Assembly (NCBI GenBank): GCA_016779005.1
Contig: JADHOL010000003.1
Span: forward strand, 1 to 64,000
DNA from: Alphaproteobacteria bacterium
GTDB taxonomy: Bacteria; Pseudomonadota; Alphaproteobacteria; Puniceispirillales; Puniceispirillaceae
Length of the DNA stretch: 64,000 bases
Direction: 5' to 3'
The notes below the pieces were generated by a model that saw only the letters and a program-made list of their open reading frames with translations, ran no database searches and was not told the DNA's origin. The first letter of the stretch is position 1; each line of letters begins with the position of its first letter. The position numbers and the translations under genes were made by a program. Below, in pieces: positions 13,955-22,238 of this stretch.

Positions 13955-15067
13955 TTAATGTTTAGATTGCGCTAACTCATCTGCTAACTCTGCCATACTA
14001 TCGTGAACCGATGTTATGCCTTCAGCCATCATTGCTCGAACCTTCTTTCTGACAAGTAGCGCCTTTATGCTTCCCAGAAAATCTTGAGGCTCTATCTCAG
14101 AAAATCGTGTCTTTACAATACAGCCATTATCTTTTTTGATAAACTCTGTAGTTTCTCTCATAAATAAACCAAATGGAAGCATATGTTTAAGAGACACATA
14201 ATGGCTGGTTTGCCAATCTGTTATTTCCATTTTGAATACCACATCTCCGTGATGACAGTGAAAGGATGTGCCCTCACCTAATGTTGCTGATTGATTATTG
14301 AATATCTCCATTTTATCAGCATGCATCACTCTTTGCCGCCATTCAGGCTTGGTATAAATAAGGAATGCTAATTGCGCGCTGGCATTTATCTCTATCGAAA
14401 TCTCGTCAAATAATAATTTATCATCTGGCTCGATATAATATCGTTTTGCCTCACGATGCATTTTCCAGTGTTTGCTTAAATCATCAACAACAAATTGAAT
14501 CTCTCCTACATGCTCATAGCTTTGGGATAATGTATGTTTGTTTTGTGCATAATCAGTCAGAGCCATGGCATCTAATGCTTGCTGCGTGACCAGCAAATAA
14601 GGCTCGATATTTGTTTTTTCAACAACATCATTTTTCATTAACCTGAATAGGCTATTCACATCAGACCCTGCAAGCTCTTGCCTTCCTTGCAAAGACTGAT
14701 TGATATATTCGCCATAATGAACAAATAGTTTTAAATCAAGCTCCTTCATATGTTTGCATGCACTGCATACGCAGGAGGTATTAATGTTGATAAGCTCTTT
14801 TTTATCTGCAAATGAGTTATAAACGTCTTTTGAAAAATCCAACATATATTGTGAATTTAATATGGTCATATCATCATTATGAGCAAATATGGCATCTCCC
14901 ATAAAATTAGAAATCTCTACTGAGTTCTCAAAGACGGGAACAATAGCATCAAATAAATCTTTCAGGATTCCATTGGCGTGCTCCAGCTCTGTATCCGCTA
15001 GAAAACGAGTATATCCAGAAATATCGGCAACAACCAAAAACCCTTTTCTTGACTCTGATAGCATCAC
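13955..15067 (-). CDS. DUF2652 protein (cyclase-homology domain plus SRPBCC-like domain)
   Basis: A 370-residue cytosolic protein of the DUF2652 type. The N-terminal domain (about 1-190) resembles class III nucleotide cyclases: GFLVVADISGYTRFL, with the first metal-type aspartate, and NFMGDAIFAHND, with the second. A CxxC pair (CVCSACKH) lies near residue 105. The C-terminal part (about 215-340) is like an SRPBCC/START lipid- or ligand-binding domain. The substrate-specifying residues of true cyclases are not recognisable to me, so it is best seen as a degenerate or divergent cyclase-homology protein. It is monocistronic. Confidence 0.75.
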   Translation of the reverse strand: MMLSESRKGFLVVADISGYTRFLADTELEHANGILKDLFDAIVPVFENSVEISNFMGDAIFAHNDDMTILNSQYMLDFSKDVYNSFADKKELININTSCVCSACKHMKELDLKLFVHYGEYINQSLQGRQELAGSDVNSLFRLMKNDVVEKTNIEPYLLVTQQALDAMALTDYAQNKHTLSQSYEHVGEIQFVVDDLSKHWKMHREAKRYYIEPDDKLLFDEISIEINASAQLAFLIYTKPEWRQRVMHADKMEIFNNQSATLGEGTSFHCHHGDVVFKMEITDWQTSHYVSLKHMLPFGLFMRETTEFIKKDNGCIVKTRFSEIEPQDFLGSIKALLVRKKVRAMMAEGITSVHDSMAELADELAQSKH

Positions 15068-15259
15068 TCACCTCAATCATAAAAATTTACAAATATAACA
15101 ATAATACATACAGCAATAACAAATAGAGCAAAATATGAATAATAACTAATTTATTAAATTCTATACTGCAACAAAAATAGACAGCTATTGCATGAGCAAA
15201 CCAGCCTTTATCTTGTTGAGTTATGCCATTCTTAATTTTATTATCTGCTAATCTTATCT

Positions 15260-16408
15260 CTAAAAATACTGCTGAAGATCATTCAGATCCTGAGGTATCT
15301 CGAGGATACTGCCTGTTTTGGCAGCACAGTCAATCGCCATACATATCGCCAGATTCTCATGCCCCTCTTTGGCAGTAGTATGAGGCGTGTTGGCACCTGT
15401 AAGCAGACGATGAAACCAAGAGAATGTCTCCTCTCTTATGGGGCCCCACATCTCACTCTGGCTCCTTTGACCAAAAGGAATGCTTGTTAGGAAGTCAACA
15501 TTTCTATTTTGCCTATTTGATTTTAAATCAATTTGGGCATCACGCTTATATCCAGGGGGTTGATAGTGGTTGCTTGCGAGTATTACCTCTTTGTGCATAT
15601 CATCAATCTCAATGACGCCGTCTGTTCCTATCAGGCCAATCTGCATTCCATATACGCCGCCAGGCCAATTTTCTGGTGCGGCCCAGCTGTGAGCGACCGA
15701 AAGCAGCGTATCATTGTTAAACTCTATCACTGCCATTGTTGTATCTTTACTACCAGAACCGCCAAAAATCTTATCAGTGGAGCGTGCGAAAATGGATTTT
15801 GGTTTTATGTCACCCATCAGCCAAAAACACATATCAAGCATATGAGTACCGCTTGTAACAATTGGGGTGATATTACGATGCTCATTGGCTCTTGATAAAA
15901 CCATATTCGCAATTGTACGATTTAGCATTCCCTTTGCGGTAACAGAGGTAACATGGCCAATTTGGTTGGTATCAAGCTTCTCTTTGACGACAAGAAAGCG
16001 CTGTCTGAAACGCTGTGTATACCCCATTACAGCATCAATCCCTGCAGCCGCAATCTTATTGGATAACTCAATAGATTGAGCAAAATCCACAGCAAGTGGT
16101 TTTTCAATAAACATAGATAAATTTCGTTCTATCGCCAGTAATACTGGCGCGTAATGGGCCGTTTCGTTCGTTGCAATAATAACGGCATTTACTTCAGAGC
16201 GGGATAGCAACTCTGCTGCATCACTTGTTACAAAATCAGCCTGAATTTCATCTGCCAGAATCTGTGCTCGTTCTCTATTTACATCACAAACGCCCATCCA
16301 TTCAACGCCTGGATAAATCCGTGCAAATTCTGCTCTCGCTCTTCCAATATCCCCGCATCCGATTATTGCTAACCCTATTTTTGACGCTAATTTGTTAACA
16401 GACATCAT
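15260..16408 (-). CDS. Gfo/Idh/MocA family oxidoreductase
   Basis: A 382-residue NAD(P)-dependent oxidoreductase. The Rossmann start KIGLAIIGCGDIGRARAEFA binds the dinucleotide. EKPLAVDF (about residue 99) carries the family lysine, and GTHMLDMCFWLMGD the conserved histidine and aspartate of the active site. These enzymes oxidise or reduce sugars, inositols and related polyols. The particular substrate cannot be told. It is monocistronic, with no sugar transporter adjacent, and the nearest downstream genes are on the other strand. Length is normal for the family. Confidence 0.88.
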   Translation of the reverse strand: MMSVNKLASKIGLAIIGCGDIGRARAEFARIYPGVEWMGVCDVNRERAQILADEIQADFVTSDAAELLSRSEVNAVIIATNETAHYAPVLLAIERNLSMFIEKPLAVDFAQSIELSNKIAAAGIDAVMGYTQRFRQRFLVVKEKLDTNQIGHVTSVTAKGMLNRTIANMVLSRANEHRNITPIVTSGTHMLDMCFWLMGDIKPKSIFARSTDKIFGGSGSKDTTMAVIEFNNDTLLSVAHSWAAPENWPGGVYGMQIGLIGTDGVIEIDDMHKEVILASNHYQPPGYKRDAQIDLKSNRQNRNVDFLTSIPFGQRSQSEMWGPIREETFSWFHRLLTGANTPHTTAKEGHENLAICMAIDCAAKTGSILEIPQDLNDLQQYF

Positions 16409-16755
16409 ATCGCTCCATCACACACCCTAAAATATACGTTATTACCTGATAGCCAGAAAAGGATTAACCAGAAAAGAATAAAAATGCTTCTTAAATTAAA
16501 AAAACTATCCAAGTATTTAGCAATAACACAAAAATTTAAACAAAATTAGCGCCCTTTTCTGGAACCAGTATTTTCAGATCGTTACAAATCCATAGATCGT
16601 AAATACACATAACATTTTGCTGGTATTTCTAAATAAGTCACACTTTAACGAACCGTTATGTGGTATGAGTGGTTTAAATACTGGCCGAGTGCTGTGTTTT
16701 CAAGCTTGAGCAAATGAGTACATCATTTTCCCTTAATCTATCTGCGAGTGCCTGA
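16409..16755. other. Intergenic stretch without a gene
   Basis: About 350 bases separate two divergent genes (the Gfo/Idh/MocA oxidoreductase and the EamA exporter). The sequence is AT-rich and must hold both promoters. I found no open frame, stable hairpin or recognisable operator that I would defend. Confidence 0.5.
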
Positions 16756-17625
16756 ATGTCTTTATCTATAACTGATTCAATGAAGGCTGGGGTTTGGATG
16801 CTTGGGGCTGTTATAAGCTTTAGTTTAATGGCAATCGCTGGAAGAGAATTAGGAGGAGAGTTAGATAGCTTTGAGATTATGCTCTGGCGCTCTCTTGCTG
16901 GCATATTTATCGTGTTAGCACTGGCTTGGCGCTTTAATACGTTAAATCAAATAAAATTTAATACTCTAAAACTTCATACAATCAGGAATGTTAGTCACTT
17001 TTTTGGTCAAACATTATGGTACTTTGCGGTTACAAAAGTAACTCTTGCTCAACTCTTTGCATTTGAATTCACAGCACCTTTATGGGTTGCTCTGATAGCG
17101 CCCTTATTTTTAAAAGAGACCTTAACCAAAACCAAATTCCTGTCGATTTTTATTGGTTTTATCGGCATATTAATGATTGCCCGTCCTGAAGCAACAGGCC
17201 TATCGGCAGGCATGCTGGCGGCTATATTTTGTGCCGTAGGTTTTGCAGGAAGCATTCTTGCAACCAAGCTATTAACCCGCACCCAATCCGTTACATGCAT
17301 TTTATTTTGGCTAACTGTTATGCAATGCGTCATGAGTATTATTGGTGCTGGTTTTGATGGTATTATAGCACTTCCTAATACCGCAAATCTGCATTGGGTT
17401 GCTGTTATTAGCGTTGGCGGGTTAACCGCTCATTTTTGCATTACAACAGCGCTAACGCTGGCACCTGCATCTATTGTCGCACCGTTAGAGTTTCTGCGTC
17501 TGCCCCTTATAGCAGTGATTGGCTATTTTGTTTATGCAGAGGCATTATCACTGTTTATATTAGGTGGCGCGATATTAATCATTGGGGCAAATATAGCAAA
17601 TCTTAGAAAAGCGGAAACAGGGTAG
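16756..17625 (+). CDS. EamA/DMT family exporter (first of a tandem pair)
   Basis: A 289-residue inner-membrane protein with ten hydrophobic segments in two five-helix EamA repeats. Family features include ELDSFEIMLWRSLAG in the first loop, FIGFIGILMIARPEA closing helix 5, and PLEFLRLPLIAVIGY in the second half. DMT exporters carry amino acids, nucleobases or other small metabolites out of the cell; the cargo is not predictable. The next gene starts three bases after its stop and encodes a second EamA protein, so the two are an operon and may act as a heteromer or have separate cargos. Confidence 0.85.
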   Translation: MSLSITDSMKAGVWMLGAVISFSLMAIAGRELGGELDSFEIMLWRSLAGIFIVLALAWRFNTLNQIKFNTLKLHTIRNVSHFFGQTLWYFAVTKVTLAQLFAFEFTAPLWVALIAPLFLKETLTKTKFLSIFIGFIGILMIARPEATGLSAGMLAAIFCAVGFAGSILATKLLTRTQSVTCILFWLTVMQCVMSIIGAGFDGIIALPNTANLHWVAVISVGGLTAHFCITTALTLAPASIVAPLEFLRLPLIAVIGYFVYAEALSLFILGGAILIIGANIANLRKAETG

Positions 17626-17628
17626 AAT

Positions 17629-18504
17629 ATGTCACCTTACAATAGAACATCTCTTGGTATATTCTTATTTGTTGGGGCTGTAAGTATCAATGCTGTGAAA
17701 GATGGTATCTCAAAATTATTATCCGCAGAAATCACGGCTGTTACATTTTTATCTATCCAATATATGTTTCTGGTGATTCTCTTATCGATCCCAATAACCT
17801 TATATTTCGGGAGAAGCGCCCTTATTCCGCCTCGACCTTGGCTTCAGCTTTTGCGCGGCGGATCTGCCTGTCTTGGCATTGGTTTTTATTACTGGTCAGT
17901 TCATTTTATCCATATAGCAGACGCTATTGCGGTGGTATTTGTCTCACCACTGATTGTGACTACCCTATCTCCTTTTTTGCTGGGTGAACGGCCTCTTGGT
18001 GCAAGACGCATTATGGCTGTCCTAGTTGGCTTTATAGGCGTAATTATTATTGTACAACCAAGCTTTACTGGGCAAACACCTGGTTATCTCATAGCGCTTG
18101 GATCTGGGTTTTTCATATCCTTCTTCTACCTTTTGAATCGAAAATTATCCCAAGAAAGCCCGCTTATTTGTAGTGTTTTCCATACCGCTCTTTGTGCCTC
18201 GTTTTTTCTACTGCCATTGCTTTTTTTCTACGCAAGTCCGATACATCAATCACAGCTACCCCTATTAGCAAGTTTTGCGATTTTTTCTGCAATTGGCCAA
18301 ATTGGAATGATTGCGGCCTTCAGACTAGCTGCGGCAAATATCATTTCTCCATTTATATATGCCCAAATAATTGCTGCGACAGCTGTTGGATATTATCTTT
18401 TCGGCGCCATTCCAGACAAAATGACGTGGTTTGGTATCTTGATAATCGTCGGTGCAGGAATTTATATTGCGCTTCGGGAAATAAAACTTGAGCAAAATAA
18501 TTAA
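17629..18504 (+). CDS. EamA/DMT family exporter (second of a tandem pair)
   Basis: A 291-residue inner-membrane protein with ten predicted helices. It shows the same landmarks as its neighbour: VNAV or INAVKDGISK in helix 1, FVSPLIVTTLSPFLLGE after helix 4 and LVGFIGVIIIVQPSF after helix 5. Overall identity between the two is low by eye, so they are not a recent duplication. Starts three bases after the upstream exporter's stop and shares its transcript. Cargo unknown. Confidence 0.85.
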   Translation: MSPYNRTSLGIFLFVGAVSINAVKDGISKLLSAEITAVTFLSIQYMFLVILLSIPITLYFGRSALIPPRPWLQLLRGGSACLGIGFYYWSVHFIHIADAIAVVFVSPLIVTTLSPFLLGERPLGARRIMAVLVGFIGVIIIVQPSFTGQTPGYLIALGSGFFISFFYLLNRKLSQESPLICSVFHTALCASFFLLPLLFFYASPIHQSQLPLLASFAIFSAIGQIGMIAAFRLAAANIISPFIYAQIIAATAVGYYLFGAIPDKMTWFGILIIVGAGIYIALREIKLEQNN

Positions 18505-18598
18505 ATAATTAATATCTAATTGTCGTCCATAAATGCCCCTGCACCAGTATAAAACAACATAAAGCATAAGACTTAATTAGAATGGAACTGGAATTAAA

Positions 18599-19036
18599 AT
18601 GATACGCATCTTTTTAACATTACTAACCACATTAATATTGGGTTTTTCTGCAGCATCATATGCAAATAAGGACGCAACAGGTATTGTAAAAGAACGTATG
18701 GATTTGTTCAAAAAGAGCCAACAAGATATTAAAGCTTTATACGCTTCAATCAGAAGTGATGAATTAGAAGATATAAGGGCAAATGCTGTAGCATTAGCAC
18801 AATGGGGCGCTGTTATGCCTGACTATTTTCCAGAAGGAAGCGGCGGCGGCGTGTCTGAGGCATCTGCAAAAATTTGGAAGGATTTTGACGGCTTCAAAGA
18901 TTCTGCAAAAACATTCGAATTAGCGTCCCTATCAGTGGTTGCCGCGGTTGACCAAGGTGATAAAGAGGCCATAATCTCCGCTGCAAAATCCGTTGGCGAC
19001 AGCTGTAAATCCTGCCATCGGAAGTTTAGAAATTAA
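18599..19036 (+). CDS. Cytochrome c' (class II c-type cytochrome)
   Basis: A 145-residue periplasmic haem protein. A signal peptide (TLLTTLILGFSAASYA, cleavage near residue 22) precedes a four-helix bundle, with the haem site CKSCH right at the C-terminus (GDSCKSCHRKFRN), the class II layout. No distal ligand is needed, and these proteins bind NO and CO at the open haem face. The likely role is periplasmic NO handling or electron transfer. Family membership is clear, physiological role inferred. It is monocistronic, in a different setting from the class I cytochrome at 1174. Confidence 0.92.
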   Translation: MIRIFLTLLTTLILGFSAASYANKDATGIVKERMDLFKKSQQDIKALYASIRSDELEDIRANAVALAQWGAVMPDYFPEGSGGGVSEASAKIWKDFDGFKDSAKTFELASLSVVAAVDQGDKEAIISAAKSVGDSCKSCHRKFRN

Positions 19037-19371
19037 CGCTCTGTAACGCTCATAAAAATAGTTCTTAAATCTATTAGGCTAATTGGCCGTGCCTAATTTA
19101 GCTGCCAATCGTTTTTTATTGGGGACATAATTAATTAAATAAATTCAATCTGTTAATAATATTATGCAGAAAAAAAATATTATTACCGAAAAAACAGATC
19201 CACCCTAAAGCCTCATCCGTATAGATATATGTCCCTTAGCTGAGTAAAACTAGCCGGTCCCAACTCACCTGAGGGACACTCGCGCCAATTTCACGCGGAT
19301 GATCGCCCCCACAAATACACCCCCAAAATAGTAAATGGGTAGCTCGATGAAGCGGCTATCAAACATTATTG
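19037..19371. other. Intergenic stretch; possible membrane-protein fragment on the minus strand
   Basis: About 335 bases without a convincing gene. A minus-strand frame near 19259-19360 reads MFDSRFIELPIYYFGG and runs for 33 residues before a stop. It is hydrophobic and could be a remnant. A weak hairpin (19074-19079 with 19091-19096) follows the cytochrome c' gene but lacks a T-tract. Confidence 0.4.
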
Positions 19372-19575
19372 TTAAAAAGGCGTAATGGAAACACATAAAT
19401 CAGCAATAAATCCAACTAAATCAGGAGATCTTGCGATGAACGGCAATGCTGCTATGGCAATAAAGACAAGTCCTATCCAGATGAACCAGACTGTTCTGTC
19501 CTCATAAGAAATAGCCTCAATGCTATCTTGTGCCGCTTTTTCATGTTGAGACTGATTACCAAGTTTAGAGCGCAT
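19372..19575 (-). CDS. Small single-pass membrane protein
   Basis: A 67-residue protein with a polar N-terminus (about 1-27), one or two hydrophobic segments (TVWFIWIGLVFIAIAALPF and LVGFIADLCVSI) and no tail. Its start overlaps the end of the DUF2237 gene by about ten bases on the same strand, which argues for a real, coupled gene. No family recognised. It is the last of a set plsC-DUF2237-this gene. Confidence 0.55.
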   Translation of the reverse strand: MRSKLGNQSQHEKAAQDSIEAISYEDRTVWFIWIGLVFIAIAALPFIARSPDLVGFIADLCVSITPF

Positions 19576-19948
19576 GTTCGATGAGATCCTCTAAGGATAC
19601 AAGGCTAAGGGTTTTATAGTTCGATGCCTTCAAATTTACGTTAGGAGCAACGCCTGCTAACCTTGCCTCCTCCCATCTTGCTGCACATAGGCACCAATAA
19701 TCACCAGCCTTTAAACCAGCAAAATTAAATTCAGGACGCGGTGTGGATAAATCATTTCCCGCTTGTTTGCTAAATGTTAAAAAAGCATCATCCATTAATG
19801 CACATACAGTATGAATGCCTGCGTCCGCGCTATCAGTATGACAACATCCATCTCTGAAATAGCCTGTCAGGGGCTCAAGAGAACAGGTCTCTAACAGGCC
19901 TCCAAGCACATTTCGTTGAGAGCCACCAAATGGGCTTTCTCCATCCAT
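19565..19948 (-). CDS. DUF2237 family protein
   Basis: A 127-residue cytosolic protein matching DUF2237: NVLGGLLETCSLEPLTGYFRDGCC near the start, then HTVCALMDDAFL and a Trp-Cys motif DYWCLCAARWEEA. Several conserved cysteines suggest metal or disulfide chemistry, but no function is established. The Met at 19948 (MDGESPFGG) is preferred over 19990 because the longer form would run into the plsC gene and its extra residues are not family-like. It starts one base after the plsC stop, so the two are co-transcribed. Confidence 0.85.
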   Translation of the reverse strand: MDGESPFGGSQRNVLGGLLETCSLEPLTGYFRDGCCHTDSADAGIHTVCALMDDAFLTFSKQAGNDLSTPRPEFNFAGLKAGDYWCLCAARWEEARLAGVAPNVNLKASNYKTLSLVSLEDLIEHAL

Positions 19949-19949
19949 T

Positions 19950-20660
19950 TTAAATTCTCTTTTTTTCCAGCTCAGCGCATTTATCTTCAATATTACTTTT
20001 TAATTTTGCCATAAATTCTTTTCGTGGCAAACCTGTTTTAATTGGTGACATAAATATCACATCTATAATTCCAGGATTTTTAAGAAATCTTTTATTTGGC
20101 CAGTAACGTCCCGAATTCAATGCAACCGGGATAACAGGGATTGATAGTGCTTGATACAGTGAAAACACACCTATTTGATACGGTGTTGTATTATCGCGCG
20201 GCTCAACTCTGGTGCCTTGCGGAAAAATCAGAATGGACCTGCCTGTCTGTTTTGCTAAGAGCGCTTCTTCCTGAAGTTTTTTTAATGCACGCATTCCAGC
20301 TGATCTATCAACAGCAATACATCCAGCACGCTTCATAAATTGACCTACTATCGGAATGGATAATAATTCTTTTTTTAATACCACAATAGGGCTATCTAAT
20401 TGCCAGTATAAAATCAAAGTCTCCCATGCAGATTGGTGTTTGACCGCATAGATAACCTGCTTAGATTTTGCACTATCTCCCTTAAGGGAAAAACCAATCG
20501 GAATGATAAAGAGACATAAATGAACACAGCGCCCCCAGAGTGAACCTAGTTTAGAGGCATATCTGGCTGGCATTAATAAAATAGGAAGTCCCAAAACACC
20601 CATCAAGGCGGTGGTACTATAAAAAAACACCGAAAATAACACAGCGCGAAAAAAATTCAT
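19950..20660 (-). CDS. plsC: 1-acyl-sn-glycerol-3-phosphate acyltransferase
   Basis: A 236-residue membrane-associated acyltransferase that makes phosphatidic acid from lysophosphatidate. The HxxxxD-type catalytic block appears as KHQSAWETL (His near 83, with Glu rather than Asp). IFPQGTRVEP (about 149-158) is the second conserved block, for the glycerol phosphate. An N-terminal hydrophobic segment anchors it to the inner membrane. The acidic substitution in block 1 is worth noting, although I recall similar KHQSAW forms in other alphaproteobacteria. First gene of a three-gene minus-strand set with DUF2237 and a small membrane protein. Confidence 0.87.
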   Translation of the reverse strand: MNFFRAVLFSVFFYSTTALMGVLGLPILLMPARYASKLGSLWGRCVHLCLFIIPIGFSLKGDSAKSKQVIYAVKHQSAWETLILYWQLDSPIVVLKKELLSIPIVGQFMKRAGCIAVDRSAGMRALKKLQEEALLAKQTGRSILIFPQGTRVEPRDNTTPYQIGVFSLYQALSIPVIPVALNSGRYWPNKRFLKNPGIIDVIFMSPIKTGLPRKEFMAKLKSNIEDKCAELEKKRI

Positions 20661-20808
20661 AATAACTAGGTAGCGCGTTTAAGCCTCACAAGCAAGTCCG
20701 CACGCCCAACTCGATTAAAGCTGAATTCAATATATTTTTATCTCATAACAGGTTATTATGAGGGTTTAGGTCAGTTGCTTTTTTAGATAAGGGGTTATAA
20801 ATAAACCA

Positions 20809-21156
20809 ATGCAACTAACGTCAGATGAGCACCTAACAGCAGAAATCATACTTCAAAGCTTGATACAAACTAGAACAGCTATGTCCTATTCTGACTTTGC
20901 TGTTTGTATGAAGCTAACGGGGCCGCAAAAAATCAATCGAATTGTCACATGGCTGGAGAAAATCACGTTAGAGGATATGCGCGCAGGAAGGCCGTTGCGG
21001 GCATGTATGATATTCTCAAAGCAAACGCCTGGCCTGCCCTCTTCTGGTTTCTTCTCATTCTGTGCGGAAATAGGCGTTTTTGATTGGCAGAATGATCTCG
21101 CAAAAGCTCGTATTTTCACTCAGTCCCAGCAAGAAATGCTTTTTTCTACTCATTAG
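20809..21156 (+). CDS. Conserved-looking hypothetical protein opposite tusA
   Basis: A 115-residue soluble protein that I do not recognise. The N-terminal half looks like a small winged-helix-type unit (LTAEIILQSLIQTRTAMSYS, then KINRIVTWLEKI), and the C-terminal half contains PGLPSSGFF, FSFCAEIGVFDW. That suits a small regulator, but no motif proves it. Its last 11 bases overlap the 3' end of the convergent tusA-like gene. The ribosome site is poor. The long unbroken frame with balanced composition supports a real gene. Confidence 0.6.
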   Translation: MQLTSDEHLTAEIILQSLIQTRTAMSYSDFAVCMKLTGPQKINRIVTWLEKITLEDMRAGRPLRACMIFSKQTPGLPSSGFFSFCAEIGVFDWQNDLAKARIFTQSQQEMLFSTH

Positions 21157-21376
21157 ACTTGCGAATTAAAAAGGTAAATAAACCATCCTGCTCAGATTGT
21201 TGTTCAAGCATGTGACCGGATGTTTCGCAAAAATGCTGAAAATCTATTGGGGCTGCTGGGTCATCTGCTGTTATTTCTGCTAATTGACCTATCGCCATAG
21301 ATTTTAGAGCTCGCCTTGCTTTCAAGACTGGCAATGGACATTTCAAACCCGTAAAATCAAATAACAGTTTTTGCAT
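21146..21376 (-). CDS. tusA: TusA-family sulfur carrier protein
   Basis: A 76-residue cytosolic protein of the TusA/SirA family. The CPxP signature GLKCPLPVLKARRAL is near residue 13, with the cysteine that carries persulfide sulfur. DDPAAPIDFQHFCE is the second family block. TusA-like proteins pass sulfur to tRNA thiolation, molybdenum cofactor synthesis or other pathways; which one applies here is not shown. It is monocistronic. The 3' end overlaps the convergent 20809-21156 gene. Confidence 0.9.
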   Translation of the reverse strand: MQKLLFDFTGLKCPLPVLKARRALKSMAIGQLAEITADDPAAPIDFQHFCETSGHMLEQQSEQDGLFTFLIRKSNE

Positions 21377-21478
21377 TTAGATAAGGACACTCTGTTAGAC
21401 AAATTATCATCACACAATACATTTTTACAGGGCTTATGCAACTTGCAATTAACCCTAAAAACAGTCACAACATAGCCT

Positions 21479-22192
21479 ATGAATATCTGGGGAATTATCA
21501 TTGGCGGGGCTACTGGATTTGCAATTGGTGGGCCCATAGGCGCTCTTCTGGGAGCAGCAGCAGGTCATTATGCGGAGGCAAAGTTCAAAGGGCCTAGCGA
21601 TTCTTTTGAGTCTAAAAAAATCGCCTTTACGGTTGCTATCATCGCTCTTTCAGCAAAAATGGCAAAGGCAGATGGTGTTATCACCCGCTCAGAGATCACA
21701 GCATTCAGGCAGAAAGTTCACATCCCCACAGAAGATTTAAAACGTGTTGGACAATTCTGGGATCTGGCAAGACAAACCCCAGATGGTTTTCAGTCTTATG
21801 CAAAACAAAGTGTTGCGTTATTTGGGAGTCGCGCGCCCATTCTTGAACAATTACTAGAGTTGCTTTTTTTCATCGCAAAAGCAGATGGTGAAATCTCCAC
21901 ACCAGAATGGAATTATTTAAACATAGTCTCTTCCATTTTTGGATTTGATGAAGGTGAATTTCAGCGTATGGCAGATATCTACGGAAGTGGAGAAGGTGCC
22001 GCCCATACCATCCTTGGAATTGCATCAGATGCAAGTGAGCGCGAAATCAAGGTCGCTTGGCGTAAATTAGTGCGTGAAAATCATCCAGATAAATTAATTT
22101 CTCAAGGATTACCAGAAGAGTTTGTACAAGCTGCTACAGATAGATTGCGCCTTATTAATGCGGCATATCACTCCATGTTAAAGCGCATATGA
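21479..22192 (+). CDS. djlA: DjlA-like co-chaperone (TerB-type domain plus J domain)
   Basis: A 237-residue protein. A glycine-rich hydrophobic N-terminus (GGATGFAIGGPIGALLGAAA) is likely a membrane segment of the glycine-zipper kind. A TerB-like helical domain follows (AKMAKADGVITRSEI, and a repeat AKADGEISTPEW). The C-terminal J domain has ENHPDK with the HPD triad that stimulates DnaK. DjlA proteins are membrane-anchored DnaK partners. Start codon support is weak, but the N-terminal sequence fits the family. The ABC-F gene follows after 46 bases, probably on the same transcript. Confidence 0.87.
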   Translation: MNIWGIIIGGATGFAIGGPIGALLGAAAGHYAEAKFKGPSDSFESKKIAFTVAIIALSAKMAKADGVITRSEITAFRQKVHIPTEDLKRVGQFWDLARQTPDGFQSYAKQSVALFGSRAPILEQLLELLFFIAKADGEISTPEWNYLNIVSSIFGFDEGEFQRMADIYGSGEGAAHTILGIASDASEREIKVAWRKLVRENHPDKLISQGLPEEFVQAATDRLRLINAAYHSMLKRI

Positions 22193-22238
22193 TGCATCAA
22201 GACACACTTATTATAGTAGAAGAAAAGTTATAAGAATT